From Labilibaculum sp. (GTDB lineage Bacteria > Bacteroidota > Bacteroidia > Bacteroidales > Marinifilaceae): a DNA stretch of 64,000 nucleotides. A program made the translations under genes and the position numbers. The notes beneath the pieces are model-generated. The model searched no databases. It was not told the DNA's origin and was given only the letters and a program-made list of their open reading frames with translations. Shown here in pieces: positions 26,695-36,331 of this stretch. Numbering within the stretch: the stretch's first letter is position 1; each line of letters begins with the position of its first letter. The DNA lies in NCBI GenBank assembly GCA_016342745.1, contig JAEINT010000001.1:372001-436000 (forward strand), in the 5' to 3' direction.

Positions 26695-28326
26695 TTAATC
26701 CTCTAAAAAGTTAGGATACATATAGTCTGTTGCTGGTACAAAAGTTTCCTTAATTGTGCGTGGAGAAACCCAACGCAATAGGTTTATCATAGAACCTGCT
26801 TTATCGTTGGTTCCAGAACCTCTACCACCACCGAATGGCTGCTGTCCAACAACTGCACCAGTTGGCTTGTCGTTAATGTAGAAGTTACCTGCAGTGTGAG
26901 TTAAACGCTTCACTAATTTCTCAATGTCATAACGACAGTTAGCAAAAATAGCTCCAGTAAGCGCATACATTGAACCTTTGTCCAAGATATCTAAAGTCTC
27001 ATCAACTTTATCATCTTCATATACATAAATGGTAAGTACAGGGCCGAATAGCTCTTCTTCCATTGTGATATAATCATGCTTTAATGCACGAATAATAGTT
27101 GGAGCAATAAAATAACCTACCGATTTGTCGTAAGTACCACCTGCTACAATCTCAGCATCTGGAGAAGCCTTAGCCTCGTCGATTGATTGAGCCAACTTGT
27201 CGAAAGAAGTCTCATCGATAACAGCATTTACGAAATTTGTGAAATCTTCTGTTCCACCCATTTTAAGATCCTTAAGATCTTCGTTTACATATGCCATTAC
27301 TTCATCATATTTGCTTGCAGGAATGAAAGCACGAGAAGCAGCAGAACATTTCTGTCCTTGGTATTCGAAAGCACCACGAGTAATTGCTGTCGCAACTTCT
27401 TTAGTAGGAGCATTTGGATGCATAAAGATATAATCCTTACCACCTGTCTCACCTACGATACGTGGGTACGATTTGAACATGTGAATGTTCTCACCAATAT
27501 TCTTCCAGATATCTTGGAACACACCAGTTGAACCTGTAAAGTGAATACCTGCAAAATCAGGTGAAGAAAATAATACTTCTGATGCAGCAGGACCTGATAC
27601 ATATACCAAGTTGATAACACCAGCAGGAACACCAGCTTTCTGGAAAATTTCCATTAATACTTGAGCTGAATAAACAGCAGTTTTAGATGGTTTCCAAACA
27701 ATACAGTTACCCATCATAGCTGGAGCTGTAGGTAGGTTACCTGCAATTGCAGTAAAGTTGAAAGGAGTCAATGCAAATACAAATCCTTCTAATGGACGTT
27801 GCTCAACACGATTCCAAATTCCTTTTGAAGATATAGGTTGTTGCTTGTAAATATCAGTCATGTACTGAACATTGAAACGCAAGAAATCTGCAATCTCACA
27901 AGCAGAATCAATTTCAGCTTGGAATGCATTTTTCGACTGTCCCAACATCGTTGCAGCATTTAGTTTCTGGCGGTAAGGTCCTGAAATCAACTCAGCAGCT
28001 TTCAAGAAAATAGAAGCGCGATGCTCCCAAGCCATAGCTTCCCAAGCTGGTTTAGCAGCCAAAGCAGCATCAATTGCCATTTGGATATGCTTTTTCTCAC
28101 CTAGGTGATAATGACCCAATACATGCTGATGATCGTGTGGAGGTGTCATTGTAAATAATTTACCTGTACGAACCTCTTCGCCACCGATATACATAGGTAC
28201 ATCGATCTCTTCAGAACGCATTTTTTTGATAGTAGCTTGCAATTCTGCTCTTTCTGGAGAACCTGGAGCATAAGAAAAAATTGGCTCGTTAGTTACAGCC
28301 GGAATGTTGTATATACCTTTTGGCAT
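26695..28326 (-). CDS. pruA: 1-pyrroline-5-carboxylate dehydrogenase
   Basis: A 543-residue NAD-dependent aldehyde dehydrogenase that oxidises glutamate semialdehyde to glutamate, the second step of proline breakdown. Visible elements are FVFALTPFNFTAIAGNLP and NCIVWKPSKTA for NAD binding, the general-base glutamate in VGETGGKDYIF, the nucleophile cysteine in EYQGQKCSAASRAF, and EELFGPVLTIYVYEDD. The length suits the stand-alone bacterial type. Its partner, proline dehydrogenase, is encoded nearby at 22915-23826 but separated by other genes. A TATATTTG -7 box lies about 50 bases upstream. Confidence 0.96.
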   Translation of the reverse strand: MPKGIYNIPAVTNEPIFSYAPGSPERAELQATIKKMRSEEIDVPMYIGGEEVRTGKLFTMTPPHDHQHVLGHYHLGEKKHIQMAIDAALAAKPAWEAMAWEHRASIFLKAAELISGPYRQKLNAATMLGQSKNAFQAEIDSACEIADFLRFNVQYMTDIYKQQPISSKGIWNRVEQRPLEGFVFALTPFNFTAIAGNLPTAPAMMGNCIVWKPSKTAVYSAQVLMEIFQKAGVPAGVINLVYVSGPAASEVLFSSPDFAGIHFTGSTGVFQDIWKNIGENIHMFKSYPRIVGETGGKDYIFMHPNAPTKEVATAITRGAFEYQGQKCSAASRAFIPASKYDEVMAYVNEDLKDLKMGGTEDFTNFVNAVIDETSFDKLAQSIDEAKASPDAEIVAGGTYDKSVGYFIAPTIIRALKHDYITMEEELFGPVLTIYVYEDDKVDETLDILDKGSMYALTGAIFANCRYDIEKLVKRLTHTAGNFYINDKPTGAVVGQQPFGGGRGSGTNDKAGSMINLLRWVSPRTIKETFVPATDYMYPNFLED

Positions 28327-28376
28327 GATGTTGTGGTTTAAAGGGTTATTTTGTATGTTTTTTATTTCAATCTGAA

Positions 28377-28384
28377 CAAATATA
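28377..28384 (-). promoter_or_regulatory. -7 promoter element of pruA
   Basis: TATATTTG on the minus strand fits TAnnTTTG exactly, 51 bases upstream of the pruA start codon. No good -33 TTG at the normal spacing. Confidence 0.45.
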
Positions 28385-28493
28385 AAAAAAAAGCAATTAC
28401 TGATTTATGAGTATTATCATGCTTGCAAAAAAGCCGTAAAATCAAACAGGTTAAGAATTACACAGCTTTCTTAATTATTGATTAATTTTGAAC

Positions 28494-29948
28494 TTATAAT
28501 GATTTTTCACTTGTATCAGTAAGCTTTCTAATTTTAATATCGAAGTAAGCCATTAAGATGGTCATTATTGGGCTAATGATGTTGAAAAAGCAAAATGGTG
28601 CGAATGCCACCGTTGCCACTCCAAGTGCACCTGCCTGCGCAGCACCGCATGTATTCCATGGAACCAAAACAGAAGTTACTGTTCCTGCATCTTCCAATGT
28701 ACGACTCAATACTTCAGGTTTTAAATTTTGATCTTTATACGATTCTGAAAACATTCTACCCGTAACAACAATTGAAATGTATTGGTCAGAAGCGGTAAGG
28801 TTTAGGAATCCGCAACTAGCAACCGTTGTGGTAACTAAAGATCCTGTAGAGTTAACTGCTTTTAGCATGGTTTCAGTAATTTTGTGTAAAATACCTGAAG
28901 TTTCCAGAATTCCACTAAAAACCATGGCAGTAAGAATCAACCAAATGGTGTTCAGCATTCCTGCCATCCCGCCAGTAGATAGTAAATCTTGAATGTTTTC
29001 ATTTTGAACAGGTACACTTACATCCGTAAAAATAGATTGCATTACCGTATGATAACATGCTTGTATGTAGGATTCATTTCCTGAGATTTGCTGTATGATT
29101 TGAGGTTGAAATATAATCGCAAAAACGCCTCCAATTAAAGTGCCTGCAAATATCGCTGGTAAAGCAGGAACCTTTTTACTGATGATTAAAAAAAGTAAGA
29201 TCGGAACTAAAAATAGCCAGGGAGTTATTGTAAAAGTATCTTTAATGGCCACTTGCACCTCTCTAATACTTTCTGGATTAATTTCCCCTTGTTTGGTAAA
29301 ACCAATTGCTAAAAAAATGATGAGGGTAATTATAATAGAAGGAATGGTTGTGTACATCATGTACCGAATGTGTACAAACAAGTCTACACCTGCCATTGCA
29401 GGAGCCAAATTTGTTGTATCGGATAAAGGGGAAATTTTATCACCAAAATAAGCTCCAGATATAATTGCACCAGCTACAATTGCATTGTTGTATTCCATTG
29501 CGTTGCCCACACCCAATAAAGCAACACCAATGGTTGCAATTGTAGACCAAGAACTACCTGAAACTACAGAAACAATGGCACAGATTATGACCGATAACAT
29601 TAAAAACAATTTTGGATTTAGGAATTCCAATCCATAATAGATCATTGCAGGCACTACACCACTAATCATCCATGTTCCAGCTAAAGAACCAATCAGTAGC
29701 AATATTAACATCGATGGCATTGCAGTGCCAATACTTTCGACAATACCTTTTTGAAGATTATCCCAGTTCTTGCCATGGCGAAGAGCAATTAATCCTCCTA
29801 TAGACGCAGCAATTAAAAGTGAAAACTGATTAGCTCCTTCAATGGCGCCATCGCCAAAAACAATAGCATTAATACTTAGGAGTATAATTAATAGAATAAT
29901 AGGTAGAAGAGCTTCTCCTAGAGAGAGCACTTTGGTTTTCGGATTCAT
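28494..29948 (-). CDS. nhaC: NhaC-family Na+/H+ antiporter
   Basis: A 484-residue inner-membrane protein with about eleven hydrophobic helices. SGSSWSTIATIGVALLGVG, GAIISGAYFGDKISPLSDTT and ASDQYISIVVTGRMF are typical NhaC segments, with the acidic and polar residues thought to carry ions. NhaC proteins exchange Na+ for H+ (some exchange malate/lactate or tyrosine), so the exact substrate is not certain. It is a single gene 110 bases downstream of bioB, with a terminator between. Confidence 0.92.
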   Translation of the reverse strand: MNPKTKVLSLGEALLPIILLIILLSINAIVFGDGAIEGANQFSLLIAASIGGLIALRHGKNWDNLQKGIVESIGTAMPSMLILLLIGSLAGTWMISGVVPAMIYYGLEFLNPKLFLMLSVIICAIVSVVSGSSWSTIATIGVALLGVGNAMEYNNAIVAGAIISGAYFGDKISPLSDTTNLAPAMAGVDLFVHIRYMMYTTIPSIIITLIIFLAIGFTKQGEINPESIREVQVAIKDTFTITPWLFLVPILLFLIISKKVPALPAIFAGTLIGGVFAIIFQPQIIQQISGNESYIQACYHTVMQSIFTDVSVPVQNENIQDLLSTGGMAGMLNTIWLILTAMVFSGILETSGILHKITETMLKAVNSTGSLVTTTVASCGFLNLTASDQYISIVVTGRMFSESYKDQNLKPEVLSRTLEDAGTVTSVLVPWNTCGAAQAGALGVATVAFAPFCFFNIISPIMTILMAYFDIKIRKLTDTSEKSL

Positions 29949-30006
29949 AATGTGGTTATGCTGGTTAATGAGCCGATGAACTTACGAAAAAAGGATGGGA
30001 AAATAA

Positions 30007-30034
30007 AAAGGGATATACATTAGTATACCCCTTT
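30007..30034 (-). terminator. Terminator of bioB
   Basis: A 12-bp stem (AAAGGGATATAC / GTATACCCCTTT, one mismatch) with loop ATTA. On the minus strand it follows the bioB stop and runs into TTTTTATTTT. Confidence 0.85.
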
Positions 30035-30058
30035 GCGCTATAATGTTATTAATGTATT

Positions 30059-31033
30059 TTACTCTTCTAATGTAGTTAACTCATGAAAGCGAGTTGGAAC
30101 CATACCAATGGTTTCCAATAAATGCTGATCTTCGTTTACAGTCATATTTTTTACAGTAAGTAGTCTGTCACCGAAGAAGATTGAATTCGCTCCAGCAAGA
30201 AAACACAGGGCTTGACCTTCTTGACTGTAATGAGTTCGACCAGCCGCAAAAGCAATAACGGCTTTTGGCATTAGAATACGAGCAGTAGCAACCGCACGCA
30301 CCATATCAAAAATACCGATGGTTTCTTTTCCAAAAAATGGAGTTCCCTCAACGGGTACTAATGAATTTAAAGGAACATTGTATGGATGTTTTTCCTGATT
30401 TGATAAAGTACGAAGCATTTCGATACGATCATCGTCAGTTTCACCCATTCCTAAAATACCACCCGAACAGTAAGAAATACCAGCTTCCTGAAGATTGGCC
30501 AATGTTTCTAAACGTTCAGCATAAGTTCTAGTAGTTGTAATGCTTGGGTAGTAACGCTCCGAAGTATCTAGATTGTGATTAACAGCAGTAATTCCTAAAC
30601 CAGCCAATTTCTTTGCTTTATCTTTGTTGATCATTCCCATGGTGCAACAAACCTCAAGGCCTAATTTTTTTACTTCGGTAATCATTTCAGCCATTTCGTC
30701 GAAACGATCATCGCGATTACCATCTCTTCCCGATGAGCTTAAGCAAACACGTTTCACACCATTTTCTTTAGCAATTTTAGCTTCAGTCAAAACTTCTTCT
30801 AAACTTAGTTTTTTAGGTTTTACATGTGTGTCGTATCGGGCCGATTGAGCACAGTATTTACAATCCTGAGAACACGCTCCGGTGCGAGCCGAAATTAATG
30901 TGTTCATATTCATTTTTGTAGAATCGTGGTATTTGCGGTGGATGTTGGCAGCTTTGTTCACCAAATCCAGTAATGGTAAGTCGTAAATTGCTTTGACCTC
31001 TTGATTGGTCCAATTGTTTCTGATATCAGTCAT
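30059..31033 (-). CDS. bioB: Biotin synthase
   Basis: A 324-residue radical SAM enzyme that inserts sulfur into dethiobiotin. The 4Fe-4S cysteines are in GACSQDCKYCAQSARY (CxxxCxxC); later landmarks are VCCTMGMI, VNHNLDTSERYYP, YCSGGILGMGE and the AAGRTHYSQ region near the 2Fe-2S ligands. Length and motifs are normal. No other biotin gene is nearby. A small gene ends 14 bases upstream on the same strand and is likely cotranscribed. Confidence 0.96.
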   Translation of the reverse strand: MTDIRNNWTNQEVKAIYDLPLLDLVNKAANIHRKYHDSTKMNMNTLISARTGACSQDCKYCAQSARYDTHVKPKKLSLEEVLTEAKIAKENGVKRVCLSSSGRDGNRDDRFDEMAEMITEVKKLGLEVCCTMGMINKDKAKKLAGLGITAVNHNLDTSERYYPSITTTRTYAERLETLANLQEAGISYCSGGILGMGETDDDRIEMLRTLSNQEKHPYNVPLNSLVPVEGTPFFGKETIGIFDMVRAVATARILMPKAVIAFAAGRTHYSQEGQALCFLAGANSIFFGDRLLTVKNMTVNEDQHLLETIGMVPTRFHELTTLEE

Positions 31034-31047
31034 AACTTTGGTTCTTT

Positions 31048-31407
31048 TTAGTTTCTAAAATTGTGGGAATAAGAATTTGTAGAAAGAACCATTTTAGTTT
31101 GCTGATGAGGTTCAATCTGACTGGTTTTGGTCGTGCTTTGATTTTGTAAAGCAAGTACCTGCATGAGTTCGAAGCGCAAGGCTTCCAATTCATCAGTCTC
31201 ATTCTTATCCCTGCTGTTTAAGGGTACATAGCAAAAGCCAGAAAAGCCGCATTCAGATGATGGAACCAACAGATTATAACTGCTGTTGATATTGGAAATT
31301 TTAATTTCCTTATTCATGCTGGCAAATGCAGCATAGCCTTTACGGCTCCATCGGCTGAACACCTGCAAATCTGATCTTTGTAGACCTTTGTTTGTAACAG
31401 GATTCAT
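31048..31407 (-). CDS. Small protein encoded just upstream of bioB, with an FSRWSRKGYAAFAS motif
   Basis: A 119-residue protein starting at the ATG at 31407 (MNPVTNKGL); a TTG ten codons earlier is less likely. Its N-terminal third has VFSRWSRKGYAAFASMNKEI, which resembles from memory a short conserved sequence at the start of genes before vitamin or TonB-receptor operons in Bacteroidota (consensus like FSRKxYAxFxSL). The rest is polar, with a helical EALRFELMQVLALQNQ stretch and a Ser/Thr/Gln-rich tail. There is no signal peptide or known domain. With bioB only 14 bases downstream, it may be a leader or regulatory gene for biotin synthesis; that is inference. Confidence 0.65.
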   Translation of the reverse strand: MNPVTNKGLQRSDLQVFSRWSRKGYAAFASMNKEIKISNINSSYNLLVPSSECGFSGFCYVPLNSRDKNETDELEALRFELMQVLALQNQSTTKTSQIEPHQQTKMVLSTNSYSHNFRN

Positions 31408-31463
31408 ATGATAAATATTTAAATTAAGAGAAAACAAGATAGTAATTCTCTTTATTTCGGAGT

Positions 31464-31471
31464 CAAAAGTA
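31464..31471 (-). promoter_or_regulatory. -7 promoter element of the bioB operon
   Basis: TACTTTTG on the minus strand matches TAnnTTTG exactly, with a weak GTTTC at the -33 position. It predicts a leader of about 50 bases before the small gene. Confidence 0.5.
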
Positions 31472-31540
31472 TTCTTTTTTTTTTAGATGAAACTGCTTTT
31501 ATAACATATGAAGCAAAGCTGTTTAGAAATGAGTTGGAAT

Positions 31541-32830
31541 TTAAAACGTAGCAGTAGAATTAATGTTTTTGTATCCAATTAGCATGTCGTAGTTTAAAGC
31601 GATGTCATGATAATAGATGTAGATCACGTAATTATTTTCTGTCTCCCAGTGACTACCTTCAATATAGCTTAGGTCTGGTTCTGTTTTTCCATGTTCGAGT
31701 AAGGCAAATTGATAGTTGTAATATCCTTGTTTTAAGAAAATGGTTTTTCGGTAAGATCCAGTCTCGTAGTCGTATTCCATTTTTGTCTTATCGTTACACA
31801 TCCAATTGCAAAAATCACCATAAACATATAAGTCACCATGTGTAATTTCATTGTCAAAAGGCAGCCAGAAAGTTACCATGCAGTAATCAGCTTCGGTTGC
31901 AGGTTCATCTCTTTCCTGTACATCAATTAAAAATCGACCATTAATATCTTGTTCGTAAATGTATTGCTTAAAATGGCGATTATTTCCTGGTGTTAGCAAA
32001 ACGTTTGTTTGTCCTTTTTCACTAACAATTTCTCTAATGTATCTTGTTTGGTATCGTAGACTTTTTAAATCAAAATTTCGAAATTCATTTCCTCCAGCAA
32101 AGACATTTTCCATCTCGTAATCAAAAACCAATTCATTTTTACGAATGAAAATCGGTTTTAAATTTTTTTGACTTCCATCTAATCTATTGTTTTGTGTTAA
32201 AATCACATTTAAGTCGGAGTGTGGATTATCAATTCTAAAATTAGGATGTAATATGCTAAAATCGACTTCTTGGTGTGTTTCTCTTTGGTCAATTGAAATT
32301 GGATGTTTTACTTTCCCTTGGACCTCAACTTTAGAGTCCAATAGCATAAAGCGTTGGCGTATGATTACTTTTTCAGGATCAAAATCTTCATAAACTTCAA
32401 GAACGTAATTTCCAGAAAGTTTCAATTGAATATCATCATTCGGTATACGTAAAGTATAATGAACAAAATCGATGTTGGTATTGAAAGAATGTTCGTAGTC
32501 TTTTATCTGATTTTCAGTAAAACCATCGATGAAATCGAATTCACTTAGACGAGAATCGAGCCAATTTGAAGTGCAATGAATAATTCTATAAGAGTAATCT
32601 TGAATATTTTCTTCAATCTCATCAAAGGAAAAAAGGAGCTGATTATCTCCATTGAGCTCAATTATTGGCTCTGTTAGTTCCCAGTCGAGAGGATACATTT
32701 GAACAGTATGAATGCTAGTCTTCCTAATTTCATTGCTATAGACTAATTCTGAGTCAATATCTGAAGCCATTAAAAGCTTCGAAAAGCTAATGAATACAAT
32801 AATTATAGAAATAACGAAATTTTTAGGCAT
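31541..32830 (-). CDS. DUF5103 protein, T9SS translocon Plug family
   Basis: A 429-residue exported protein with a signal peptide (about 1-23). The chain contains the DUF5103 landmarks in order: EPIIELNGDNQLLFSFDEI, YRIIHCTSNWLDSRLSEFDF, DGFTENQIKDYEHSFNT, LSGNYVLEVYED, RFMLLDSKVEVQGKV, and a late GDLYVYGDFCNW sandwich. This family includes the Plug protein that closes the periplasmic side of the SprA channel in the type IX secretion system of Flavobacterium johnsoniae. The T9SS assignment agrees with the PorP and CHU_C genes at 51-52.6 kb. It is a single gene; other core T9SS genes are not in this window. Confidence 0.86.
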   Translation of the reverse strand: MPKNFVISIIIVFISFSKLLMASDIDSELVYSNEIRKTSIHTVQMYPLDWELTEPIIELNGDNQLLFSFDEIEENIQDYSYRIIHCTSNWLDSRLSEFDFIDGFTENQIKDYEHSFNTNIDFVHYTLRIPNDDIQLKLSGNYVLEVYEDFDPEKVIIRQRFMLLDSKVEVQGKVKHPISIDQRETHQEVDFSILHPNFRIDNPHSDLNVILTQNNRLDGSQKNLKPIFIRKNELVFDYEMENVFAGGNEFRNFDLKSLRYQTRYIREIVSEKGQTNVLLTPGNNRHFKQYIYEQDINGRFLIDVQERDEPATEADYCMVTFWLPFDNEITHGDLYVYGDFCNWMCNDKTKMEYDYETGSYRKTIFLKQGYYNYQFALLEHGKTEPDLSYIEGSHWETENNYVIYIYYHDIALNYDMLIGYKNINSTATF

Positions 32831-32976
32831 ATGAATATGTATATATACTGGTTAAAAATAAACCAAAGGACTTCAAAAATACAAAATTGCTTTATATATT
32901 TGTGTTCGAATTTTTTACAAACTTAATAATGATGTGTTAATGTAACTTTATAACATAAATACTCAATTCATTAAGA

Positions 32977-33008
32977 TTGTGAATTAGCGATTAAATTAGT
33001 TATTTTTG
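32977..33008 (+). promoter_or_regulatory. Promoter of the nqrABCDEF operon
   Basis: TTG (32977-32979), 21 bases, then TATTTTTG (33001-33008) match the Bacteroidota -33/-7 consensus. Transcription would begin near 33013, about 25 bases before the nqrA ATG. Confidence 0.7.
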
Positions 33009-33037
33009 ACGAAATTAATAAAATCAAATAGTTTAAC

Positions 33038-34393
33038 ATGTCTGAAGTTAAGAAGATCAAAAAAGGCTTAGATATTAAGCTGGCAGGAAAGGCTGAAAAA
33101 GTACTTGAAAAAGCTGATCGTTCTGAGACATACGCCATTAAACCAACCGATTTCCCCGGATTAACGCCTAAATTAAAAGTTAAGGTTGATGCTGAAGTAA
33201 AAGCAGGAGACGCTCTGTTTTTCGACAAGTATTGCCCTGAAATTAATTTTGTTGCTCCGGTAAGTGGAAAGGTTATTGCCGTAAATCGAGGAGAACGAAG
33301 AAAGATTTTAGAAGTAGTAATTCAAGCAGATGCTGCGATACAGTACCAGGAGTTTAAAAAGGCTGACCCAAATAGTCTTTCGCGAGAGGAAGTGAAGGAG
33401 GAAATGTTGAAGAGTGGTCTTTGGGCATATGTACGTCAACGACCTTATGATGTAATTGCTAAGCCTCAGGATACTCCAAAAGCTATTTTCGTTTCTGCTT
33501 TCGATACAGCACCATTGGCTGCTGATATTGATTTTCTATTAGAAGGCGAAGCAGAAGCATTTCAGGCAGGTTTGGATGCTTTAGCAAAACTTACCGATGG
33601 TAAGGTTCATTTAAATATCAATCCTAATATCAACCAAAGCAAAACATTTTCTGATGCTAAGAATGTAGTGGTAAACCAGTTTACTGGAATTCACCCTGCG
33701 GGAAATGTTGGTGTTCAGATTCATGAGCTTAGCCCTATGAATAAGGGTGAAGTTGCTTGGGTTATTCGTCCACAGGAAGTTGTTTTTATCGGAAGATTAT
33801 TCCAAAAAGGAATTTACGATGTAAGTCGTAAAATTGCTCTTTGTGGATCGGAAGTAAAAACACCATGCTACTTTGAAACAATTCAAGGAGCTTCTGTACG
33901 AAATATACTTAAGGGTAAGTTGAAAGATGATGAAAAGATTCGTGTTATTTCAGGTAATGTTTTAACTGGAGGTCAAATTTCTGAAGACGGATTCCTTAAT
34001 TTCTACGATTCACAAATTACTGTTATTCCAGAAGGAGACAATTTTGAATTCTTAGGTTGGGCTCTTCCAGGCTTAAAGAAATTCTCGATGTCTAAAACAT
34101 TCTTCTCATGGTTAACACCAAACAAAGAATATCGTTTGGATGCAAACCTTCATGGAGAACATCGCGCTTTTGTAATGACAGGTGAATACGATAAAGTTTT
34201 ACCTATGGATGTGCTTCCATTGCAATTGATTAAATCTATTATGATTGAGGATATCGATCAAATGGAACAATTGGGAATTTATGAAGTGGCTCCAGAAGAT
34301 CTTGCTTTATGCGAATTTGTTTGTACATCAAAAATTAATGTACAAGATTTAGTCCGTAAAGGAATCGATCTGATGATTAAAGAAATGAGCTAA
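33038..34393 (+). CDS. nqrA: Na+-translocating NADH:quinone reductase subunit A
   Basis: A 451-residue, mainly soluble subunit on the cytoplasmic side of the Nqr complex, involved in quinone binding. It opens KIKKGLDIKLAGKAE, followed by TDFPGLTPKLKVKV and VSGKVIAVNRGERR, a biotinyl-like barrel related to RnfC. Mid-chain, FTGIHPAGNVGVQIH is the NqrA signature. First gene of a complete nqrABCDEF operon, with nqrB 23 bases downstream. Nqr oxidises NADH, reduces ubiquinone or menaquinone and exports Na+. Confidence 0.96.
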   Translation: MSEVKKIKKGLDIKLAGKAEKVLEKADRSETYAIKPTDFPGLTPKLKVKVDAEVKAGDALFFDKYCPEINFVAPVSGKVIAVNRGERRKILEVVIQADAAIQYQEFKKADPNSLSREEVKEEMLKSGLWAYVRQRPYDVIAKPQDTPKAIFVSAFDTAPLAADIDFLLEGEAEAFQAGLDALAKLTDGKVHLNINPNINQSKTFSDAKNVVVNQFTGIHPAGNVGVQIHELSPMNKGEVAWVIRPQEVVFIGRLFQKGIYDVSRKIALCGSEVKTPCYFETIQGASVRNILKGKLKDDEKIRVISGNVLTGGQISEDGFLNFYDSQITVIPEGDNFEFLGWALPGLKKFSMSKTFFSWLTPNKEYRLDANLHGEHRAFVMTGEYDKVLPMDVLPLQLIKSIMIEDIDQMEQLGIYEVAPEDLALCEFVCTSKINVQDLVRKGIDLMIKEMS

Positions 34394-34416
34394 GAAAAAA
34401 CGGATAATAATATATA

Positions 34417-35601
34417 ATGAAAGCACTAAGAAAATTTCTTGATAAAAAGAAGCCCTTGTTTCAAGAGGGTGGGAAGTTTGCAAAGTTGCAGTCGTCTTTC
34501 GAGGCATTTGAAACTTTTCTATTCGTTCCCGATATTACATCCCATAATGGTACTCACATTAAAGATGCTATCGATTTGAAGCGTACAATGTCTATCGTTG
34601 TTATGGCTTTAATTCCAGCATTGCTATTTGGGATTTACAATACAGGATATCAGCATTTCTTATCAATTGGGCAGTCAGCCGATATGATGGAAATCTGTAT
34701 TTATGGTCTAATAAAAATCCTTCCAATTATTGTTGTTTCATATGTAGTTGGTTTGGGTATTGAATTTGCGTTTGCACAAATGCGTGGTCACCAAGTAAAC
34801 GAGGGATTCCTTGTTTCTGGTATGCTAATTCCTTTGATAATGCCTGTTGAAGCACCACTTTGGATGGTCGCTGTGTCAACTGCATTTGCAGTAGTAATTG
34901 GTAAAGAGGTATTTGGTGGAACAGGTATGAACATTTGGAATCCAGCATTAATTGCTCGTGCATTCTTCTTCTTCGCTTATCCATCTCAAATGTCTGGTGA
35001 TACGGTTTGGATTGCTGAAAAAGCGGATAGCTTTTCTGGAGCAACACCTTTAGCACACGCTGCTAGTTTAGCAGATTTTGAAGGAGGTTCAGGTGCAGCT
35101 ACGTCTATAATTGAACAGCATTTAAGTAACTCTTGGGATATGTTTGTTGGATTGATCCCAGGATCAATTGGAGAAACTTCTACCATTGCCATTTTAATTG
35201 GAGCTTTAATTTTATTAGCTACAGGAATTGGTTCTTGGAGAATCATGTTATCTGTTTTTGTTGGTGGATTTGTTATGGGAACGATCTTCAATTTGATCGG
35301 GTCTAATGCTTACATGACTGATATTCCAGCATACCAACATTTAATTATGGGTGGTTTTGCTTTTGGTGCTGTGTTTATGGCAACAGACCCAGTGTCTGGA
35401 GCTCAAACTCTACGTGGTAAATACATTTATGGATTCCTTATTGGTGTCATGGCTGTATTGATTCGAGTTGTAAATGCAGGTTTCCCTGAAGCTATGATGT
35501 TAGCAATTCTATTGATGAATACTTTCGCTCCACTTATCGATCATTACGTGGTTCAAGGTAACATTAAGAAAAGATTGAAACGTGTTAAGGTAAATGCTTA
35601 A
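34417..35601 (+). CDS. nqrB: Na+-translocating NADH:quinone reductase subunit B
   Basis: A 394-residue membrane subunit with about ten helices. The SGATPLAHA segment contains the threonine that receives covalent FMN from ApbE in characterised NqrB. GGTGMNIWNPALIARAFFFF and FMATDPVSGAQTLRGKYIYG are conserved helices of the NqrB/RnfD family. Riboflavin and the Na+ path are associated with this subunit. Its N-terminal 50 residues are hydrophilic, as in homologues. ApbE, the enzyme that flavinylates it, is encoded at 39029-40036. Confidence 0.96.
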   Translation: MKALRKFLDKKKPLFQEGGKFAKLQSSFEAFETFLFVPDITSHNGTHIKDAIDLKRTMSIVVMALIPALLFGIYNTGYQHFLSIGQSADMMEICIYGLIKILPIIVVSYVVGLGIEFAFAQMRGHQVNEGFLVSGMLIPLIMPVEAPLWMVAVSTAFAVVIGKEVFGGTGMNIWNPALIARAFFFFAYPSQMSGDTVWIAEKADSFSGATPLAHAASLADFEGGSGAATSIIEQHLSNSWDMFVGLIPGSIGETSTIAILIGALILLATGIGSWRIMLSVFVGGFVMGTIFNLIGSNAYMTDIPAYQHLIMGGFAFGAVFMATDPVSGAQTLRGKYIYGFLIGVMAVLIRVVNAGFPEAMMLAILLMNTFAPLIDHYVVQGNIKKRLKRVKVNA

Positions 35602-35620
35602 TCAAAAAACCGTTTAGAAA

Positions 35621-36328
35621 ATGAATACTCAAAGCAATACATATACATTTCTTTATGCTGCCATTATGGTAGTGATTGTTGCGGCAGTACTTTCTTTTAC
35701 TTCATTGTCATTGAAAGACCGTCAAAACGCAAATAAAGAAATAGAGAAAAAGCAAAACATTCTTAAAGCTGTGAATGTTGCTTCGACTCCTGCTGATGCT
35801 GTTGAGCTTTACGATAAATTTATCGTTGAAGCTATAATCGTAAATTCAGATGGAGAGATTAAATCAGAGGACAAGTCTGAAACTTTTAAAGTGGATTTGA
35901 AAAGAGAAAACAAGAAGGAGCTAGCGCAAAGAAATCTTCCTGTTTTTGTTTTCAACAAAGAAGGTGTCGGCAAAAAATTAATTATTCCTGTTCGTGGAAA
36001 AGGAATGTGGGGACCAATCTGGGGATTTATCTCAATGGAATCGGATCGTAAAACCATTTATGGTGCTACGTTCGACCATCAAGGTGAAACTCCAGGACTA
36101 GGTGCGGAAATCGCAAATGCAGAATTCCTTGCTCCTTTTACTGGAAAGCAGATTTTTGATCAAGCTGGTGTTTTTACTTCTTTAAAATTAGTTAAGGGAA
36201 CAGCTTCGAACAATCCGCATGCATTTGATGCTGTGTCAGGTGGTACTGTTACATCAAAAGGTTTAGAAGCTATGCTTCAGGATAACCTTAGCAGTTATGA
36301 AAAGTTTTTTAAATCTTCAAAAAAGTAA
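35621..36328 (+). CDS. nqrC: Na+-translocating NADH:quinone reductase subunit C
   Basis: A 235-residue subunit with one N-terminal membrane helix (about 9-31) and a periplasmic FMN-binding domain. GMWGPIWGFISM and HQGETPGLGAEI are typical, and DAVSGGTVTSKGLE near residue 210 holds the SGxTxTS-type motif whose second threonine is covalently flavinylated. It passes electrons across the membrane within the complex. The start is 19 bases after nqrB. Confidence 0.95.
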   Translation: MNTQSNTYTFLYAAIMVVIVAAVLSFTSLSLKDRQNANKEIEKKQNILKAVNVASTPADAVELYDKFIVEAIIVNSDGEIKSEDKSETFKVDLKRENKKELAQRNLPVFVFNKEGVGKKLIIPVRGKGMWGPIWGFISMESDRKTIYGATFDHQGETPGLGAEIANAEFLAPFTGKQIFDQAGVFTSLKLVKGTASNNPHAFDAVSGGTVTSKGLEAMLQDNLSSYEKFFKSSKK

Positions 36329-36331
36329 GAG

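Noticed and set aside
27187-27531. 114-residue frame opposite pruA
   Set aside because: Antisense to a well-supported enzyme gene; composition not protein-like.
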